Shown here one piece after another: positions 27,481 through 37,031 of a stretch of DNA of 64,000 nt; position 1 is the stretch's first letter, and each line of letters opens with the position of its first letter. The notes under the pieces are model-generated. The model had not been told where the DNA came from and ran no database searches. It was given only the letters and a program-made list of their open reading frames with translations. The stretch spans positions 1,116,001 through 1,180,000 of the forward strand of contig NZ_CP197171.1 in assembly GCF_052055485.1 (NCBI RefSeq). Reading direction: 5' to 3'. Both the position numbers and the translations under genes were made by a program. This DNA comes from Amphibacillus sp052055485 (GTDB taxonomy: Bacteria; Bacillota; Bacilli; Bacillales; Amphibacillaceae).

Positions 27481-27927
27481 ATGAAAGTTATTTTTACAAA
27501 GGATGTTAAAGGCAAAGGAAAAAAAGGCGAAGTTAAAAATGTTTCTGAAGGCTATGCGCGCAACTATTTATTAAAAAATAACCTAGCCATTGAGGCGACA
27601 CCAGGAAACTTAAAAGGGCTGGAAGCTAAAAAGAAAAAAGCACAGAGAAAAGAGCAAGAAGTTGTTGAAGAAGCAAAGCAATTAAAGGAAACATTTGCTA
27701 ATCTTGAGGTTAAAGTAAAAACAAAAGCCGGTGATAATGGTCGTTTGTTCGGCTCAATTACCAGTAAGAATATAGCCGATGAGTTAGAAAAAAATCATCA
27801 GATAAAAATAGATAAAAGAAAAATTGAGTTAAAACAACCAATTCGCTCATTAGGTTATACAAACATTCCAGTGAAATTACATCCAGAAGTTACAGGGGAA
27901 ATAAAAGTACATGTTGTAGAGGCTTAA
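27481..27927 (+). CDS. rplI: 50S ribosomal protein L9
   Basis: This 148-residue L9 has the N-terminal globular domain (MKVIFTKDVKGKGKKGEVK, GYARNYLLKNNLA), a long charged central helix and the C-terminal domain. The ATG directly abuts the gdpP stop, with GGAGGAG inside the end of gdpP, so translation is coupled. The yybS-gdpP-rplI operon ends here. Confidence 0.97.
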   Translation: MKVIFTKDVKGKGKKGEVKNVSEGYARNYLLKNNLAIEATPGNLKGLEAKKKKAQRKEQEVVEEAKQLKETFANLEVKVKTKAGDNGRLFGSITSKNIADELEKNHQIKIDKRKIELKQPIRSLGYTNIPVKLHPEVTGEIKVHVVEA

Positions 27928-27928
27928 T

Positions 27929-27999
27929 GAGGAGGAGGGTTTTAAACCCTCTTCTTTTATACGATTAAGGAGAATAAGGTCTTACCGTTGATCGTATAA
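27929..27999 (+). terminator. Terminator after rplI and a second hairpin
   Basis: The stem GAGGAGGGTTT/AAACCCTCTTC with TTTTAT (27930-27958) ends rplI. It is followed at once by a larger stem TTATACGAT/ATCGTATAA (27957-27999), which may shape a dnaB leader. Confidence 0.7.
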
Positions 28000-28064
28000 G
28001 AAAAAAAGCTTTCATTAGGGGTAAAAGCAAGTCTTTTAAATAGTAGGAGAAGGAGGAGCCTTTT

Positions 28065-29432
28065 ATGAGTGATGTGTGGGAAGAACAGCGAACACCTCCT
28101 CACAATATTGAAGCTGAGCAAGCGGTTATAGGGGCTATTTTTCTTGAACCTGATGCGATGTCAACAGCGTCTGAATATCTACAATCACAAGACTTCTATC
28201 GGGCAGCACATCAGCGAATTTTCCAAGTGATGATGCAATTAACCGATCAGGGAGAGCCGATTGATTTAGTTACTGTTTCAACGGCTTTGGCAGATGCTAA
28301 GTTATTGGAGGAGATTGGCGGGGTATCTTACTTAACAGAATTAGCTAATGCAGTACCAACCGCAGCAAATATTGGTTATTATACAAAGATTGTTGAAGAG
28401 AAGGCGATACTTCGCCGCTTAATTTCAACCGCAACGAATATTGTGACTGAGAGCTTTTCTAAAGAGGATGAAGTTGAAGAAGTCATTGGTAATGCTGAAA
28501 AGAATATTCTAGAAGTAAGTAACCGTCGGAATGCAGGAGCATTTAAAAATATTAAAGATGTTTTAATCGATGTCTATGATAATATTGAAAAATTACATCA
28601 GCACGATGGAGATGTGACAGGAATCCCAACAGGGTTTCGAGACCTTGATCAAATTACTTCTGGGTTTCAGCCCAATGATTTGATTATTGTAGCTGCTCGG
28701 CCTTCTGTTGGTAAAACAGCTTTTGCATTAAATATTGCCCAAAATGTCGCAACAAAAACAGATGAGAATGTTGCTGTTTTTAGTTTGGAGATGGGTGCAG
28801 ATCAACTGGTCAATCGGATGCTGTGTGCAGAGGGGAATATTGACGCACAACGCTTAAGAACAGGGCACCTTGAAGCGGATGATTGGGGAAAATTAACGAT
28901 GGCGATGGGGAGCTTGTCAAATGCAGGCATTTTTATTGATGACTCACCAGGTATACGCGTTAATGAAATTCGTTCAAAATGCCGTCGACTAAAGCAAGAA
29001 CATGGTCTAAGTATGGTTTTTATTGATTACTTACAATTAATTCAAGGGAGTACGGCTAGCGCAAAAGAGAATCGTCAGCAAGAGGTATCAGAGATTTCCC
29101 GTTCCTTAAAAGCATTGGCTAGAGAATTGAATATCCCTGTTATTGCTTTATCACAGCTTTCTCGTGGCGTTGAATCTCGTCAAGATAAGCGACCGATGAT
29201 GTCTGACTTGAGGGAATCTGGAAGTATTGAGCAAGATGCTGATATCGTAGGCTTCTTATATCGAGATGATTATTATGATAAAGAATCAGAAAAACAAAAT
29301 ATTATAGAAATTATCATTTCAAAGCAGCGGAATGGTCCAGTAGGGACTGTAGAGCTTGCCTTTGTTAAAGAGTATAATAAATTTGTTGATTTAGATCACC
29401 GTTACGATGATGCAGATGTACCCCCGGCTTAA
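28065..29432 (+). CDS. dnaB: Replicative DNA helicase DnaB (DnaC in Bacillus)
   Basis: This is the hexameric replication-fork helicase. The 455-residue protein has the N-terminal primase-interacting domain (NIEAEQAVIGAIFLEPDAM), Walker A ARPSVGKTAFALN (about 212), Walker B VFIDYLQLIQG and the arginine/sensor segment LRESGSIEQDADIVGFLYR. There is no intein and the length is normal. AGGAGGAG precedes the ATG. It follows rplI, as in most Bacilli. Confidence 0.97.
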   Translation: MSDVWEEQRTPPHNIEAEQAVIGAIFLEPDAMSTASEYLQSQDFYRAAHQRIFQVMMQLTDQGEPIDLVTVSTALADAKLLEEIGGVSYLTELANAVPTAANIGYYTKIVEEKAILRRLISTATNIVTESFSKEDEVEEVIGNAEKNILEVSNRRNAGAFKNIKDVLIDVYDNIEKLHQHDGDVTGIPTGFRDLDQITSGFQPNDLIIVAARPSVGKTAFALNIAQNVATKTDENVAVFSLEMGADQLVNRMLCAEGNIDAQRLRTGHLEADDWGKLTMAMGSLSNAGIFIDDSPGIRVNEIRSKCRRLKQEHGLSMVFIDYLQLIQGSTASAKENRQQEVSEISRSLKALARELNIPVIALSQLSRGVESRQDKRPMMSDLRESGSIEQDADIVGFLYRDDYYDKESEKQNIIEIIISKQRNGPVGTVELAFVKEYNKFVDLDHRYDDADVPPA

Positions 29433-29453
29433 GACTAAATCATTGTTTATGGA

Positions 29454-29492
29454 GGCTGTCATATCCAACTTCAGGGTATGGCAGCCTTATTA
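29454..29492 (+). terminator. Terminator after dnaB
   Basis: The stem GGCTGTCATATCC/GGGTATGGCAGCC (with G-U pairs) is followed by a T-rich tail. Confidence 0.75.
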
Positions 29493-29559
29493 CTTTTTGG
29501 TCGACTATTAAAGTTTCCCCCCCAAGCAAAGTATTTGTTGAATTATGTATAGTCACAGT

Positions 29560-30290
29560 CATTCTTCATATTAAAAGTTCATTTTGTCATACTTTTATAA
29601 TAACTCAACTTTCGTATTTGAATTTTCAGTTTCAAGCAAGATAACTTAAGAGTAGACCTCCTATTAAGTATAAACGTTGACTTTATAAGGAGATTTTCAA
29701 TTGATAACCTTATACTTTCGTTTTAGAAGCATAGATAAGCTATGTTCCGCTTTCTATAGGCGTGGAGATGTACAGGACGTAGGTTATGAAGACGTTGGAA
29801 TTGAGGCTAAGAATAAGAAAACTACTTATTCTTACGGTGTCTCTCTTCTTAGGGGGTGACTCCAGCGGAAATAAGACAAGTAAAGCTTCGTCAGCGAAAC
29901 ATCGCACGAAGAAAATCGCCTTTTATTTTCGAGGATGAGTTGAAGATCCACTTTTGTAGCGTATTAGGCTACAAAAGTTAGCTGAAGGCAGGTTAAGTTC
30001 GCCACGTCCTGTGGCAGAGCTTTTGATGGGACGAGTAACCGCAGTCCCAACACCTGCATGATCTACGTCCTATAGACCTTCATCTCCGCGGAAAGCATCC
30101 ACCTGTAGTGGAAAGCACCGAACTTCAATATTTGAATCTTAGCATGCTATTTATCATTATGAAATGGATTCACTTAATAGATTTTTTTAACCTGACAACA
30201 GTGCTGCGGTTACTCGTTCCACCGTAAAGATTTGTGATTACTCGCCCCATTGAACCCCGTTGTTGCCCCGAGTTTTCTAAATATTCCATC
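29560..30290. repeat. Composite block of dispersed repeats between dnaB and purA
   Basis: This gene-free block contains repeat C (29983-30013), a direct copy of repeat A (30025-30044) and the inverted 72-bp repeat A unit (30204-30275). A hairpin ACTTTTGTAGC/CTACAAAAGT (about 29951-29977) and several GC-richer segments resembling 10880-11110 also occur. The mixture looks like successive insertions of short elements that have since decayed. Confidence 0.75.
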
Positions 30291-30293
30291 GGC

Positions 30294-30334
30294 AAAAGTC
30301 GAACAATAATTTATTGTTTCGTTTGAATGTTCGT
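30294..30334. promoter_or_regulatory. PurR box pair upstream of purA
   Basis: Two inverted PurBoxes, with CGAAC at 30300-30304 (in AGTCGAACAAT) and its complement GTTCG at 30329-30333 (in AATGTTCGT). Flanking A/T positions match the Bacillus PurR consensus. They lie just before the purA promoter, so repression by PurR, relieved by PRPP, is expected. Confidence 0.75.
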
Positions 30335-30341
30335 AAAAATA

Positions 30342-30370
30342 TTGACTTTTGATGTCTGGATTGGTAAACT
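30342..30370 (+). promoter_or_regulatory. purA promoter
   Basis: TTGACT (30342-30347), 17-bp spacer, TAAACT (30365-30370), directly downstream of the PurR boxes. Confidence 0.75.
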
Positions 30371-30377
30371 GAACGTT

Positions 30378-30580
30378 GGAATAAGTTAATTATTCAGCTT
30401 TAGCTTGATCAATAGATTTATTATCTTTGTTAATTTTAGATATATCCTTATTTGTTTTAGGATATAGAAACTTAGCTAACAAGTGGGGTTAAGTTAACCC
30501 AAATATTCATGATTAAAGTATAAGAAAAACTAACGTATTCATGTCAGATACAAGGGAATGCTAGTTTTTCTAAAATAGAA
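30378..30580 (+). promoter_or_regulatory. Structured 5' leader of purA
   Basis: The ~200-base leader holds three stems: TATATCCT/AGGATATA (30441-30466), GGGTTA/TAACCC (30486-30500) and a long one pairing AGAAAAACTA plus part of CGTATTC with GAATGC plus TAGTTTTTCT (30523-30571). The last ends about ten bases before the ribosome binding site. It matches no purine riboswitch I recognise. Confidence 0.45.
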
Positions 30581-30597
30581 TGATGGAGGTACCAGTT

Positions 30598-31890
30598 ATG
30601 TCATCAGTTGTAGTTGTTGGAACACAGTGGGGCGATGAAGGTAAAGGAAAGATTACCGATTATTTATCACAAAATGCGGAGGTTGTTGCCCGCTATCAAG
30701 GTGGGAATAATGCTGGCCATACGATTAAGTTTGACGAGGTTACTTATAAATTACACCTAATTCCTTCCGGTATTTTCTTTGAAGATAAAGTAAGTGTGTT
30801 AGGAAATGGAATGGTTATTGATCCAAAAGCAATTGTAGAGGAATTAGCATATTTGCATGATAAAAATGTCAATACCACAAACTTAAAAATTAGTAACCGA
30901 GCACATGTTATCTTGCCGTATCACTTAAAGTTGGATTTATTACAAGAAGAAGAAAAGGGTATCTATAAGATAGGAACAACGAAAAAGGGAATAGGCCCAG
31001 CTTATATGGATAAAGCAGCACGGGTAGGTATTCGGATCGTTGATCTATTAGATAAAGAAACCTTTCGGGAAAAATTAGAACAAAATTTGGCTGAAAAGAA
31101 TCGCCTTTTTACAAAGGTTTATGAAGTAGATGAAATAAAAGTAGCAGATATTTTAGAAGAATATTATCAATATGGACAAGAAATCGCTAAATATGTTGTT
31201 GATACATCAGTTGTACTAAATGATGCTTTAGATCAAGGACGCCGTGTCTTATTTGAAGGGGCACAAGGTGTAATGCTTGATATTGATCAAGGAACATATC
31301 CATTTGTAACATCATCTAATCCAATTGCTGGAGGGGTAACGATTGGGTCTGGAGTAGGCCCATCAAAAATTAATCATGTGGTTGGTGTGTCTAAAGCCTA
31401 TACAACACGTGTTGGTGATGGTCCATTTCCTACAGAGTTACATGATGAAGTAGGTGATCGGATTCGTAAGATTGGTAATGAATATGGGACGACAACAGGA
31501 CGCCCCCGCCGAGTGGGTTGGTTTGATAGTGTCGTTGTTTCACATGCCCGTCGTGTCAGTGGGATTACGGATTTATCCTTGAATTCAATTGATGTTTTGA
31601 CAGGAATCGAAACATTGAAAATTTGTGTCGCTTATAAATATAAAGGGAAAATTATTAAGGAATTTCCAGCTAGCTTAAAAGCGTTGGCTGAATGTGAACC
31701 TGTGTATGAAGAATTACCTGGTTGGACTGAGGATATTACTGGTGTCAAGAGTCTTGACGAATTACCAGCTAATGCGCGCCACTATTTAGAGCGTATTTCT
31801 CAACTAACACAAATACCTCTATCTATCTTTTCTGTCGGTCCTGACCGAACACAAACAAATGAAGTGCGAAACGTTTATCGGCTTAATTAA
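30598..31890 (+). CDS. purA: Adenylosuccinate synthetase
   Basis: PurA joins IMP and aspartate with GTP to give adenylosuccinate, the first committed step to AMP. The 430-residue protein has the P-loop GTQWGDEGKGKI, the NAGHT IMP loop, RVGDGPFPTE and the C-terminal guanine-binding SVGPDRTQT. An ATG at 30580 is in frame, but ATGGAGGT (30583-30590) is the ribosome binding site for 30598. It stands alone with PurR boxes and a leader upstream and a terminator downstream, as in Bacillus. Confidence 0.97.
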   Translation: MSSVVVVGTQWGDEGKGKITDYLSQNAEVVARYQGGNNAGHTIKFDEVTYKLHLIPSGIFFEDKVSVLGNGMVIDPKAIVEELAYLHDKNVNTTNLKISNRAHVILPYHLKLDLLQEEEKGIYKIGTTKKGIGPAYMDKAARVGIRIVDLLDKETFREKLEQNLAEKNRLFTKVYEVDEIKVADILEEYYQYGQEIAKYVVDTSVVLNDALDQGRRVLFEGAQGVMLDIDQGTYPFVTSSNPIAGGVTIGSGVGPSKINHVVGVSKAYTTRVGDGPFPTELHDEVGDRIRKIGNEYGTTTGRPRRVGWFDSVVVSHARRVSGITDLSLNSIDVLTGIETLKICVAYKYKGKIIKEFPASLKALAECEPVYEELPGWTEDITGVKSLDELPANARHYLERISQLTQIPLSIFSVGPDRTQTNEVRNVYRLN

Positions 31891-31902
31891 CAAATCAAAT
31901 AA

Positions 31903-31946
31903 AGCACGATCTAATGGTAAAGTTAACATTAGATCGTGTTTTTTTA
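31903..31946 (+). terminator. Terminator after purA
   Basis: Perfect 12-bp stem CACGATCTAATG/CATTAGATCGTG followed by seven T. Confidence 0.93.
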
Positions 31947-32150
31947 GTCTATGCGTATGGTATTAGCTCCTGAAAAGTTAAGAAGAAACCTTTCTTTTAA
32001 TTTAATCCATTTAATAGTCACCACAAAATGGAACCTATTATACGATTGTATTACATTATCGAATAAAGGGTTTAAAATAGAAGAAACTCTATGTTAATCT
32101 ACCATAGATGATTAAAGTATCCATGCTAATTTGTTCAGGAGGATTTTACC

Positions 32151-33602
32151 ATGCAAGGACGGACTAAGAACAGTTTAAATAGATTTAATCTATTACTAGC
32201 TAGTGGACTATTGTTGATACTAGTGTTAATTACCAGTTTAATTGTTTCCCAATCTCAAGTTGCTTATGCTAGCGGAGAAGATGAGGATGGTCTATTAACA
32301 ATCCATCATGTTTATTTAGATGGTGAATATCTTGGACCTGTTGAAGATGAGTCGCTTGTTGAACAACACATTGTCGATCAAATAAAAGAAAAGAATCAGG
32401 CAGATGATACCTATACATATGGCTATGACCAAGAGCTTTTATTTGTTCCAGAACGTGTTTTTTCTACAGACATAAGTATCGATCAAGTGCTAGATAAACT
32501 TGATCAAGAGCTAGTCATTGATATCCAAGCAACAACTTTGCAACTCGGTGATAACACCTTAGGTCACTTTGTTTCAGAGGAAGAGGCTGAAGAAGCATTA
32601 TTTGATTTTAAAAGCTTATATGTAGACGAAGAGATTTTAGAGCGTCTATCAGAGGAAGAGGATAAAGATAATGAGCTTGATATTGGAGAGTCTATAATAG
32701 TAGACGTTATGTTATCGGAAGAAGTTACACTTTCTAAATCAATTGTTTCAGAAGATGAGTTGTTAACAGTTAAAGAAGCGGTTAAGCTTTTAGAAAAAGG
32801 TACACTTGAGGATTTGATTCATGAAGTTTCACAAGGTGATACACTATATTCTGTCGCAGCAGAGTATGATCTAACTGAGGATAAGCTACTAGAATTAAAT
32901 GAAGACTTAGATGCTGATGATATTTTACAATTAGAGCAAGAGCTTAATGTGACAGATTATGTTCCATTTGTGGACGTTATCGTTTATGAGGAAGAATTAG
33001 CAGAAGAAACGGTTAAATTTGAACAAAAAACGGAACAATCTGATGATCTTTACCGTGGCGAGACAGAGAAAAAACAAGAAGGTCAAGATGGAAAGAAAAA
33101 GGTTCATCGAGGCATTGAGAAGGTAAATGGTGAAACGGTTGATCGTGAAGTATTAGATGAGGAAGTACTTGAAGAAGTTCAAGATGAAATTACCATTGAA
33201 GGAACGAAAGTCATCCCTTCTAGAGGAGAAGGTGACTTTGATTGGCCGGCTTCTGGCGGTTATATTTCCAGTCCATACGGACCACGCTGGGGATCTTTTC
33301 ATAAAGGCATTGACATTGCTGGTCCATCCAATCGAGATATTGTTGCTTCTGATAATGGAACAGTTGAGAAAGTCAGCAATGATGCAAACGGCTATGGAAA
33401 TTATGTAGTGATCAATCATAATAATGGCTATAAAACATTATATGGTCATTTAGCAAGTACTTCAGTCAGCGTGGGCCAAACGGTCCCTCAAGGAACAAAA
33501 ATTGGTGTGATGGGGACAACAGGTCGTTCAACAGGAATACATTTACACTTTGAAGTGATTAAAGAGGGTTCAAATATTGATCCAATGGATGTTTTAAATT
33601 AA
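32151..33602 (+). CDS. Exported M23 peptidase with LysM and G5 domains
   Basis: This 483-residue predicted cell-wall endopeptidase has an N-terminal signal or membrane anchor (residues 15-41, ending VAYASG) and a region with acidic repeats. It then has a LysM (about 222-265, VSQGDTLYSVAAEYDLTED), a G5-like domain (about 276-345) and a C-terminal M23 domain with HKGIDIA (about 383), YGHL and HLHFEV (about 463), the zinc-binding set of LytM-type enzymes. It likely cuts peptidoglycan cross-bridges outside the membrane. It lies between purA and the WalRK genes. A clear WalR-type direct repeat was not seen upstream. Confidence 0.92.
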   Translation: MQGRTKNSLNRFNLLLASGLLLILVLITSLIVSQSQVAYASGEDEDGLLTIHHVYLDGEYLGPVEDESLVEQHIVDQIKEKNQADDTYTYGYDQELLFVPERVFSTDISIDQVLDKLDQELVIDIQATTLQLGDNTLGHFVSEEEAEEALFDFKSLYVDEEILERLSEEEDKDNELDIGESIIVDVMLSEEVTLSKSIVSEDELLTVKEAVKLLEKGTLEDLIHEVSQGDTLYSVAAEYDLTEDKLLELNEDLDADDILQLEQELNVTDYVPFVDVIVYEEELAEETVKFEQKTEQSDDLYRGETEKKQEGQDGKKKVHRGIEKVNGETVDREVLDEEVLEEVQDEITIEGTKVIPSRGEGDFDWPASGGYISSPYGPRWGSFHKGIDIAGPSNRDIVASDNGTVEKVSNDANGYGNYVVINHNNGYKTLYGHLASTSVSVGQTVPQGTKIGVMGTTGRSTGIHLHFEVIKEGSNIDPMDVLN

Positions 33603-33653
33603 ACGTCATAAGTTAAATAACGGAAATAAAGTGAGCTAATCATAATTTAAAAA

Positions 33654-33692
33654 GAGTTCCATCATCAAAATTGATGATGGAACTTCTTTATT
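33654..33692 (+). terminator. Terminator after the M23 peptidase gene
   Basis: The stem GTTCCATCATCA/TGATGATGGAAC with AAAT loop is followed by TTCTTTAT. Confidence 0.9.
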
Positions 33693-33761
33693 CGAAAAAC
33701 TCTGTGTTATACTGTACGCAAGGAGAAGTATCACAATATAATAAAAGAGTAGGTGCAGCAT

Positions 33762-34370
33762 ATGAGTAAAAAACTATTGCTTACAGGCTTTGAACCTTTT
33801 TTAGATTTCTCCATTAATCCAACGAAGGAAATTGTAGAAGAATTGAATGGTACAACGATTGGAGCTTATACTGTCGCTTCTCATGTCCTATCTGTAGATT
33901 TTCATAAAGCAGGAAAACAGCTCTTGCAAGTCATAGATGAAACAAAACCGGATGCCATTATTTCACTCGGACTTGCTGGAGGGAGATTCAAGGTTAGTCC
34001 AGAACGAATTGCAATTAATGTGAACGATGGACCAAAGGATAATCAAGGGCATAAACCAGAGAATGAGGTAATTTGGGAGGATGGTACTGATGGATTGTTT
34101 TCTACATTGCCAATCAGCAAGATGGTTGAGCAATTGAAGAGACAGGGCCTGCCAGCGGAAGTTTCCAACACAGCAGGAACCTACCTGTGTAATCATGTGA
34201 TGTATCAAGCATTATATTATACGAAGATCAATGAGATTGAGCTTCCAGCTGGCTTTATCCATATTCCAGCCTCGCATGAACTTGCAATTGAACATGGAAA
34301 AATGCCAAGTTGGAGTTATGATGATTTGAAAAAGGCAGTTATTGTTTGTATCAAAGCTTTATCGAGTTAG
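33762..34370 (+). CDS. pcp: Pyroglutamyl-peptidase I
   Basis: This 202-residue C15 cysteine peptidase removes N-terminal pyroglutamate from peptides. It shows the family start LLLTGFEPF and the catalytic Glu81 (RFKVSPERIAIN), Cys143 (NTAGTYLCNHVMY) and His167 (GFIHIPASH). The ATG at 33762 is preferred to the upstream frame start at 33753 because TAGGTG is correctly spaced. It is a single gene between the peptidase gene and walR, separated by terminators or long gaps. Confidence 0.96.
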   Translation: MSKKLLLTGFEPFLDFSINPTKEIVEELNGTTIGAYTVASHVLSVDFHKAGKQLLQVIDETKPDAIISLGLAGGRFKVSPERIAINVNDGPKDNQGHKPENEVIWEDGTDGLFSTLPISKMVEQLKRQGLPAEVSNTAGTYLCNHVMYQALYYTKINEIELPAGFIHIPASHELAIEHGKMPSWSYDDLKKAVIVCIKALSS

Positions 34371-34499
34371 CCCTTACAGAATGAAGCATTGCTAAAATAA
34401 ACAGTAACAAACAGTAAATTTGTGCATTAAAAGACATTTACCCAAAAGTACGTTAAACTATAGCAAGAGAACAATATTTTATTGGGAGGCTACAATAAC

Positions 34500-35201
34500 A
34501 TGAGTCAAAAAATATTAGTTGTAGATGATGAAAAACCAATTGCAGATATATTGAAGTTTAATTTAGAAAAAGAAGGTTATGAAGTTGTTTGTGCTTATGA
34601 TGGTGATGAAGCCATTGAATTAACAAATCAAGAAAATCCAGATTTATTGCTACTAGATATTATGTTACCTAAACGTGACGGTAACGAAGTTTGTCGTGAG
34701 GTTAGAAAAACACATAACATGCCGATTATCATGTTAACTGCAAAAGATTCAGAAATAGATAAAGTATTAGGTCTAGAGCTAGGGGCTGATGATTATGTCA
34801 CGAAGCCGTTCAGTAATCGAGAAGTGATCGCTCGTGTGAAAGCTAACTTAAGGCGCCGGCAACAGCCAATCGATCAATACAATACAAATAAAGATATTCA
34901 AATTGGAACACTGATCATTCATCCTGATGCTTATGCTGTAACAAAAGCTGGTAATCAAGTTGATTTAACACATCGTGAATTTGAATTACTTCATTATTTA
35001 GCTCGTCACTTGGGTCAAGTGATGACGCGTGAGCATTTATTAGAAACGGTCTGGGGCTATGATTACTATGGTGACGTAAGGACCGTTGATGTGACAGTAA
35101 GAAGACTTCGAGAAAAGATTGAAGATAGTCCGAGCAACCCAATCTGGATTATCACTCGACGAGGTGTAGGTTACTATTTACGTAATCCTGAACAGGAGTA
35201 A
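34500..35201 (+). CDS. walR: Response regulator WalR (YycF)
   Basis: This OmpR-type regulator controls cell-wall hydrolase genes. Its 233 residues form an N-terminal receiver (VVDDEKPIAD, phospho-acceptor Asp53 in LLLLDIMLPKRDG, Lys in VTKPF) and a C-terminal winged helix (RTVDVTVRRLREKIEDSP). GGGAGG (34484-34489) sets the ATG at 34500. It is the first gene of a tight walRKHIJ operon, with walK 4 bp downstream. Confidence 0.97.
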   Translation: MSQKILVVDDEKPIADILKFNLEKEGYEVVCAYDGDEAIELTNQENPDLLLLDIMLPKRDGNEVCREVRKTHNMPIIMLTAKDSEIDKVLGLELGADDYVTKPFSNREVIARVKANLRRRQQPIDQYNTNKDIQIGTLIIHPDAYAVTKAGNQVDLTHREFELLHYLARHLGQVMTREHLLETVWGYDYYGDVRTVDVTVRRLREKIEDSPSNPIWIITRRGVGYYLRNPEQE

Positions 35202-35205
35202 AAAG

Positions 35206-37029
35206 ATGAAAAAGGCAAGGATATTCCAATCTATTCAATGGAAAATAACAATCATCATGATATTGCTTCTTTTACTGGCTATCCAAGTAATCGGTGCTTA
35301 TTTTGCTCAGGGCTTGGAAACGGAATTAAAAGAAAGCTTTGAACAAAGCATTGAAGAACGCTTAGAGGTATTGAGCTACAACATAAGAGATGCCTTTTTA
35401 ACAGATTATTCGGATGATAGTTCAGAGCGGTCTTTAGAACGAGATATCGCAAGTATATTGGCTTTATATGGACAAAGTGATACTTACACAAATCTACAAG
35501 TTGTGGATCGTCAATTTCGAATTGTTGGCACAAATAATCAAGAGGATATGGGTAAGCTCGTAACTGGTAACAGCAGCGTTCGACCAGCGATTATTTCAGG
35601 AACTCCCTTGCGATCTATTCAGCGTGATGGGGTAACCGGTGAACGACATTTGATTAGAATCTATCCCTTGTCAAATAATGAAGATGAGCCCATTGGAGCG
35701 ATTTATTTAGAAGCGTCAATGGAAGGAATTTATCAACAGCTTTCTAGTATTAATACGATTTTTTTTAATGGTACTTTGATTGCTATTGTTGTTTCTGCCG
35801 TTGTAGGTATCTTAGTTGCTCGTTCAATTACGAAGCCAATTAGTGAAATGCGAGAGCAGGCTCGTGTACTAGCAGAAGGGGACTTTTCCCAAAAGGTGAA
35901 TGTTTATGGAACGGATGAAATTGGTCAATTAGCGAATACATTTAATGAAATGAAAGAGAACATAAAAATAGCCAATCATACGACAGAGGAAGAACGGCGC
36001 AAATTAAGTTTGGTGTTATCAAATATGTCAGATGGGGTTATTTCAACCAATGAAGCGGGTCAAATTACCTTAATGAATGATCCAGCAGCTATTTTGATTG
36101 GACAATCCTTCGAACAAGTACGGTACAAATCCATCTTTGAGGTGCTTCATCTAGATGAGCAAACGATAAACTTTGTTGAGATGCAAGATTCCAGTTCGAT
36201 AACAGTTGATTTTAGTGATGCTGATCATTTCCTTTTGCTGAAAGCTAATTTTACCGCTGTACATGATGAAGTCGGTCGTTTTTCGGGTTTAATTACCGTT
36301 TTAAGTGATGTGACTGAATTGGAAAAAGTTGAACGTGAGCGGCGAGAATTTGTCTCTAACGTCTCCCATGAATTAAGGACACCACTGACAACGATGCGTA
36401 GCTATTTAGAAGCATTAACAGATGGAGCTTGGGAAAATAAAGAGATTGCCCCACAATTTCTTGAGGTTACTCAAAATGAAACAGATCGAATGATTCGTCT
36501 CGTCAATGATCTATTGCAATTATCTAAAATGGATCATAAAGATCAGGAAATAGTTAAAGAACGAGTAAACGTTGTGCCTTTTTTCCATCATGTTCTTGAC
36601 CGATTTGAAATGAATAAAGATGAATCGATTAAAATAGAACGCAGTATTCCGAGAGAAAGTATTTTCCTCTGGATGGATAAAGATAAAATTATTCAAGTTG
36701 TTGATAATATTATGTCTAATGCTTTAAAATACTCACCTAAACATGATTCTATTCGCTTTAAGCTAACAAAGGAGCGTAATCGAATTAAGATAATGATTGC
36801 TGATCATGGACCGGGTATTCCGCGAGAAAAGCTCGATAAAATTTTTGACCGATTCTATCGGGCAGATGCCGCTCGTTCAAGAAAGCGAGGCGGTACAGGT
36901 TTAGGTCTTGCGATTGCAAAAGAGATCATTATCAATCATCAAGGACAAATTTGGGCAGAGAGCAGTGAGGGACAAGGGACAAAAGTTTATTTCTCCTTAC
37001 CCTTAATTAGCCGAAAGCAGGGGGATTAA
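35206..37029 (+). CDS. walK: Sensor histidine kinase WalK (YycG)
   Basis: This is the cognate kinase of WalR. The 607-residue protein has two membrane helices (about 13-33 and 185-206) enclosing an extracellular Cache-like domain, then HAMP (about 205-257), PAS (about 262-370), HisKA with His388 in NVSHELRTPL, and an HATPase domain with DNIMSNALKYSP, DHGPGIP and GGTGLGLAI. It works at the membrane, in Bacillus with the WalH and WalI proteins encoded next. The short gaps show one operon. Confidence 0.96.
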   Translation: MKKARIFQSIQWKITIIMILLLLLAIQVIGAYFAQGLETELKESFEQSIEERLEVLSYNIRDAFLTDYSDDSSERSLERDIASILALYGQSDTYTNLQVVDRQFRIVGTNNQEDMGKLVTGNSSVRPAIISGTPLRSIQRDGVTGERHLIRIYPLSNNEDEPIGAIYLEASMEGIYQQLSSINTIFFNGTLIAIVVSAVVGILVARSITKPISEMREQARVLAEGDFSQKVNVYGTDEIGQLANTFNEMKENIKIANHTTEEERRKLSLVLSNMSDGVISTNEAGQITLMNDPAAILIGQSFEQVRYKSIFEVLHLDEQTINFVEMQDSSSITVDFSDADHFLLLKANFTAVHDEVGRFSGLITVLSDVTELEKVERERREFVSNVSHELRTPLTTMRSYLEALTDGAWENKEIAPQFLEVTQNETDRMIRLVNDLLQLSKMDHKDQEIVKERVNVVPFFHHVLDRFEMNKDESIKIERSIPRESIFLWMDKDKIIQVVDNIMSNALKYSPKHDSIRFKLTKERNRIKIMIADHGPGIPREKLDKIFDRFYRADAARSRKRGGTGLGLAIAKEIIINHQGQIWAESSEGQGTKVYFSLPLISRKQGD

Positions 37030-37031
37030 CT

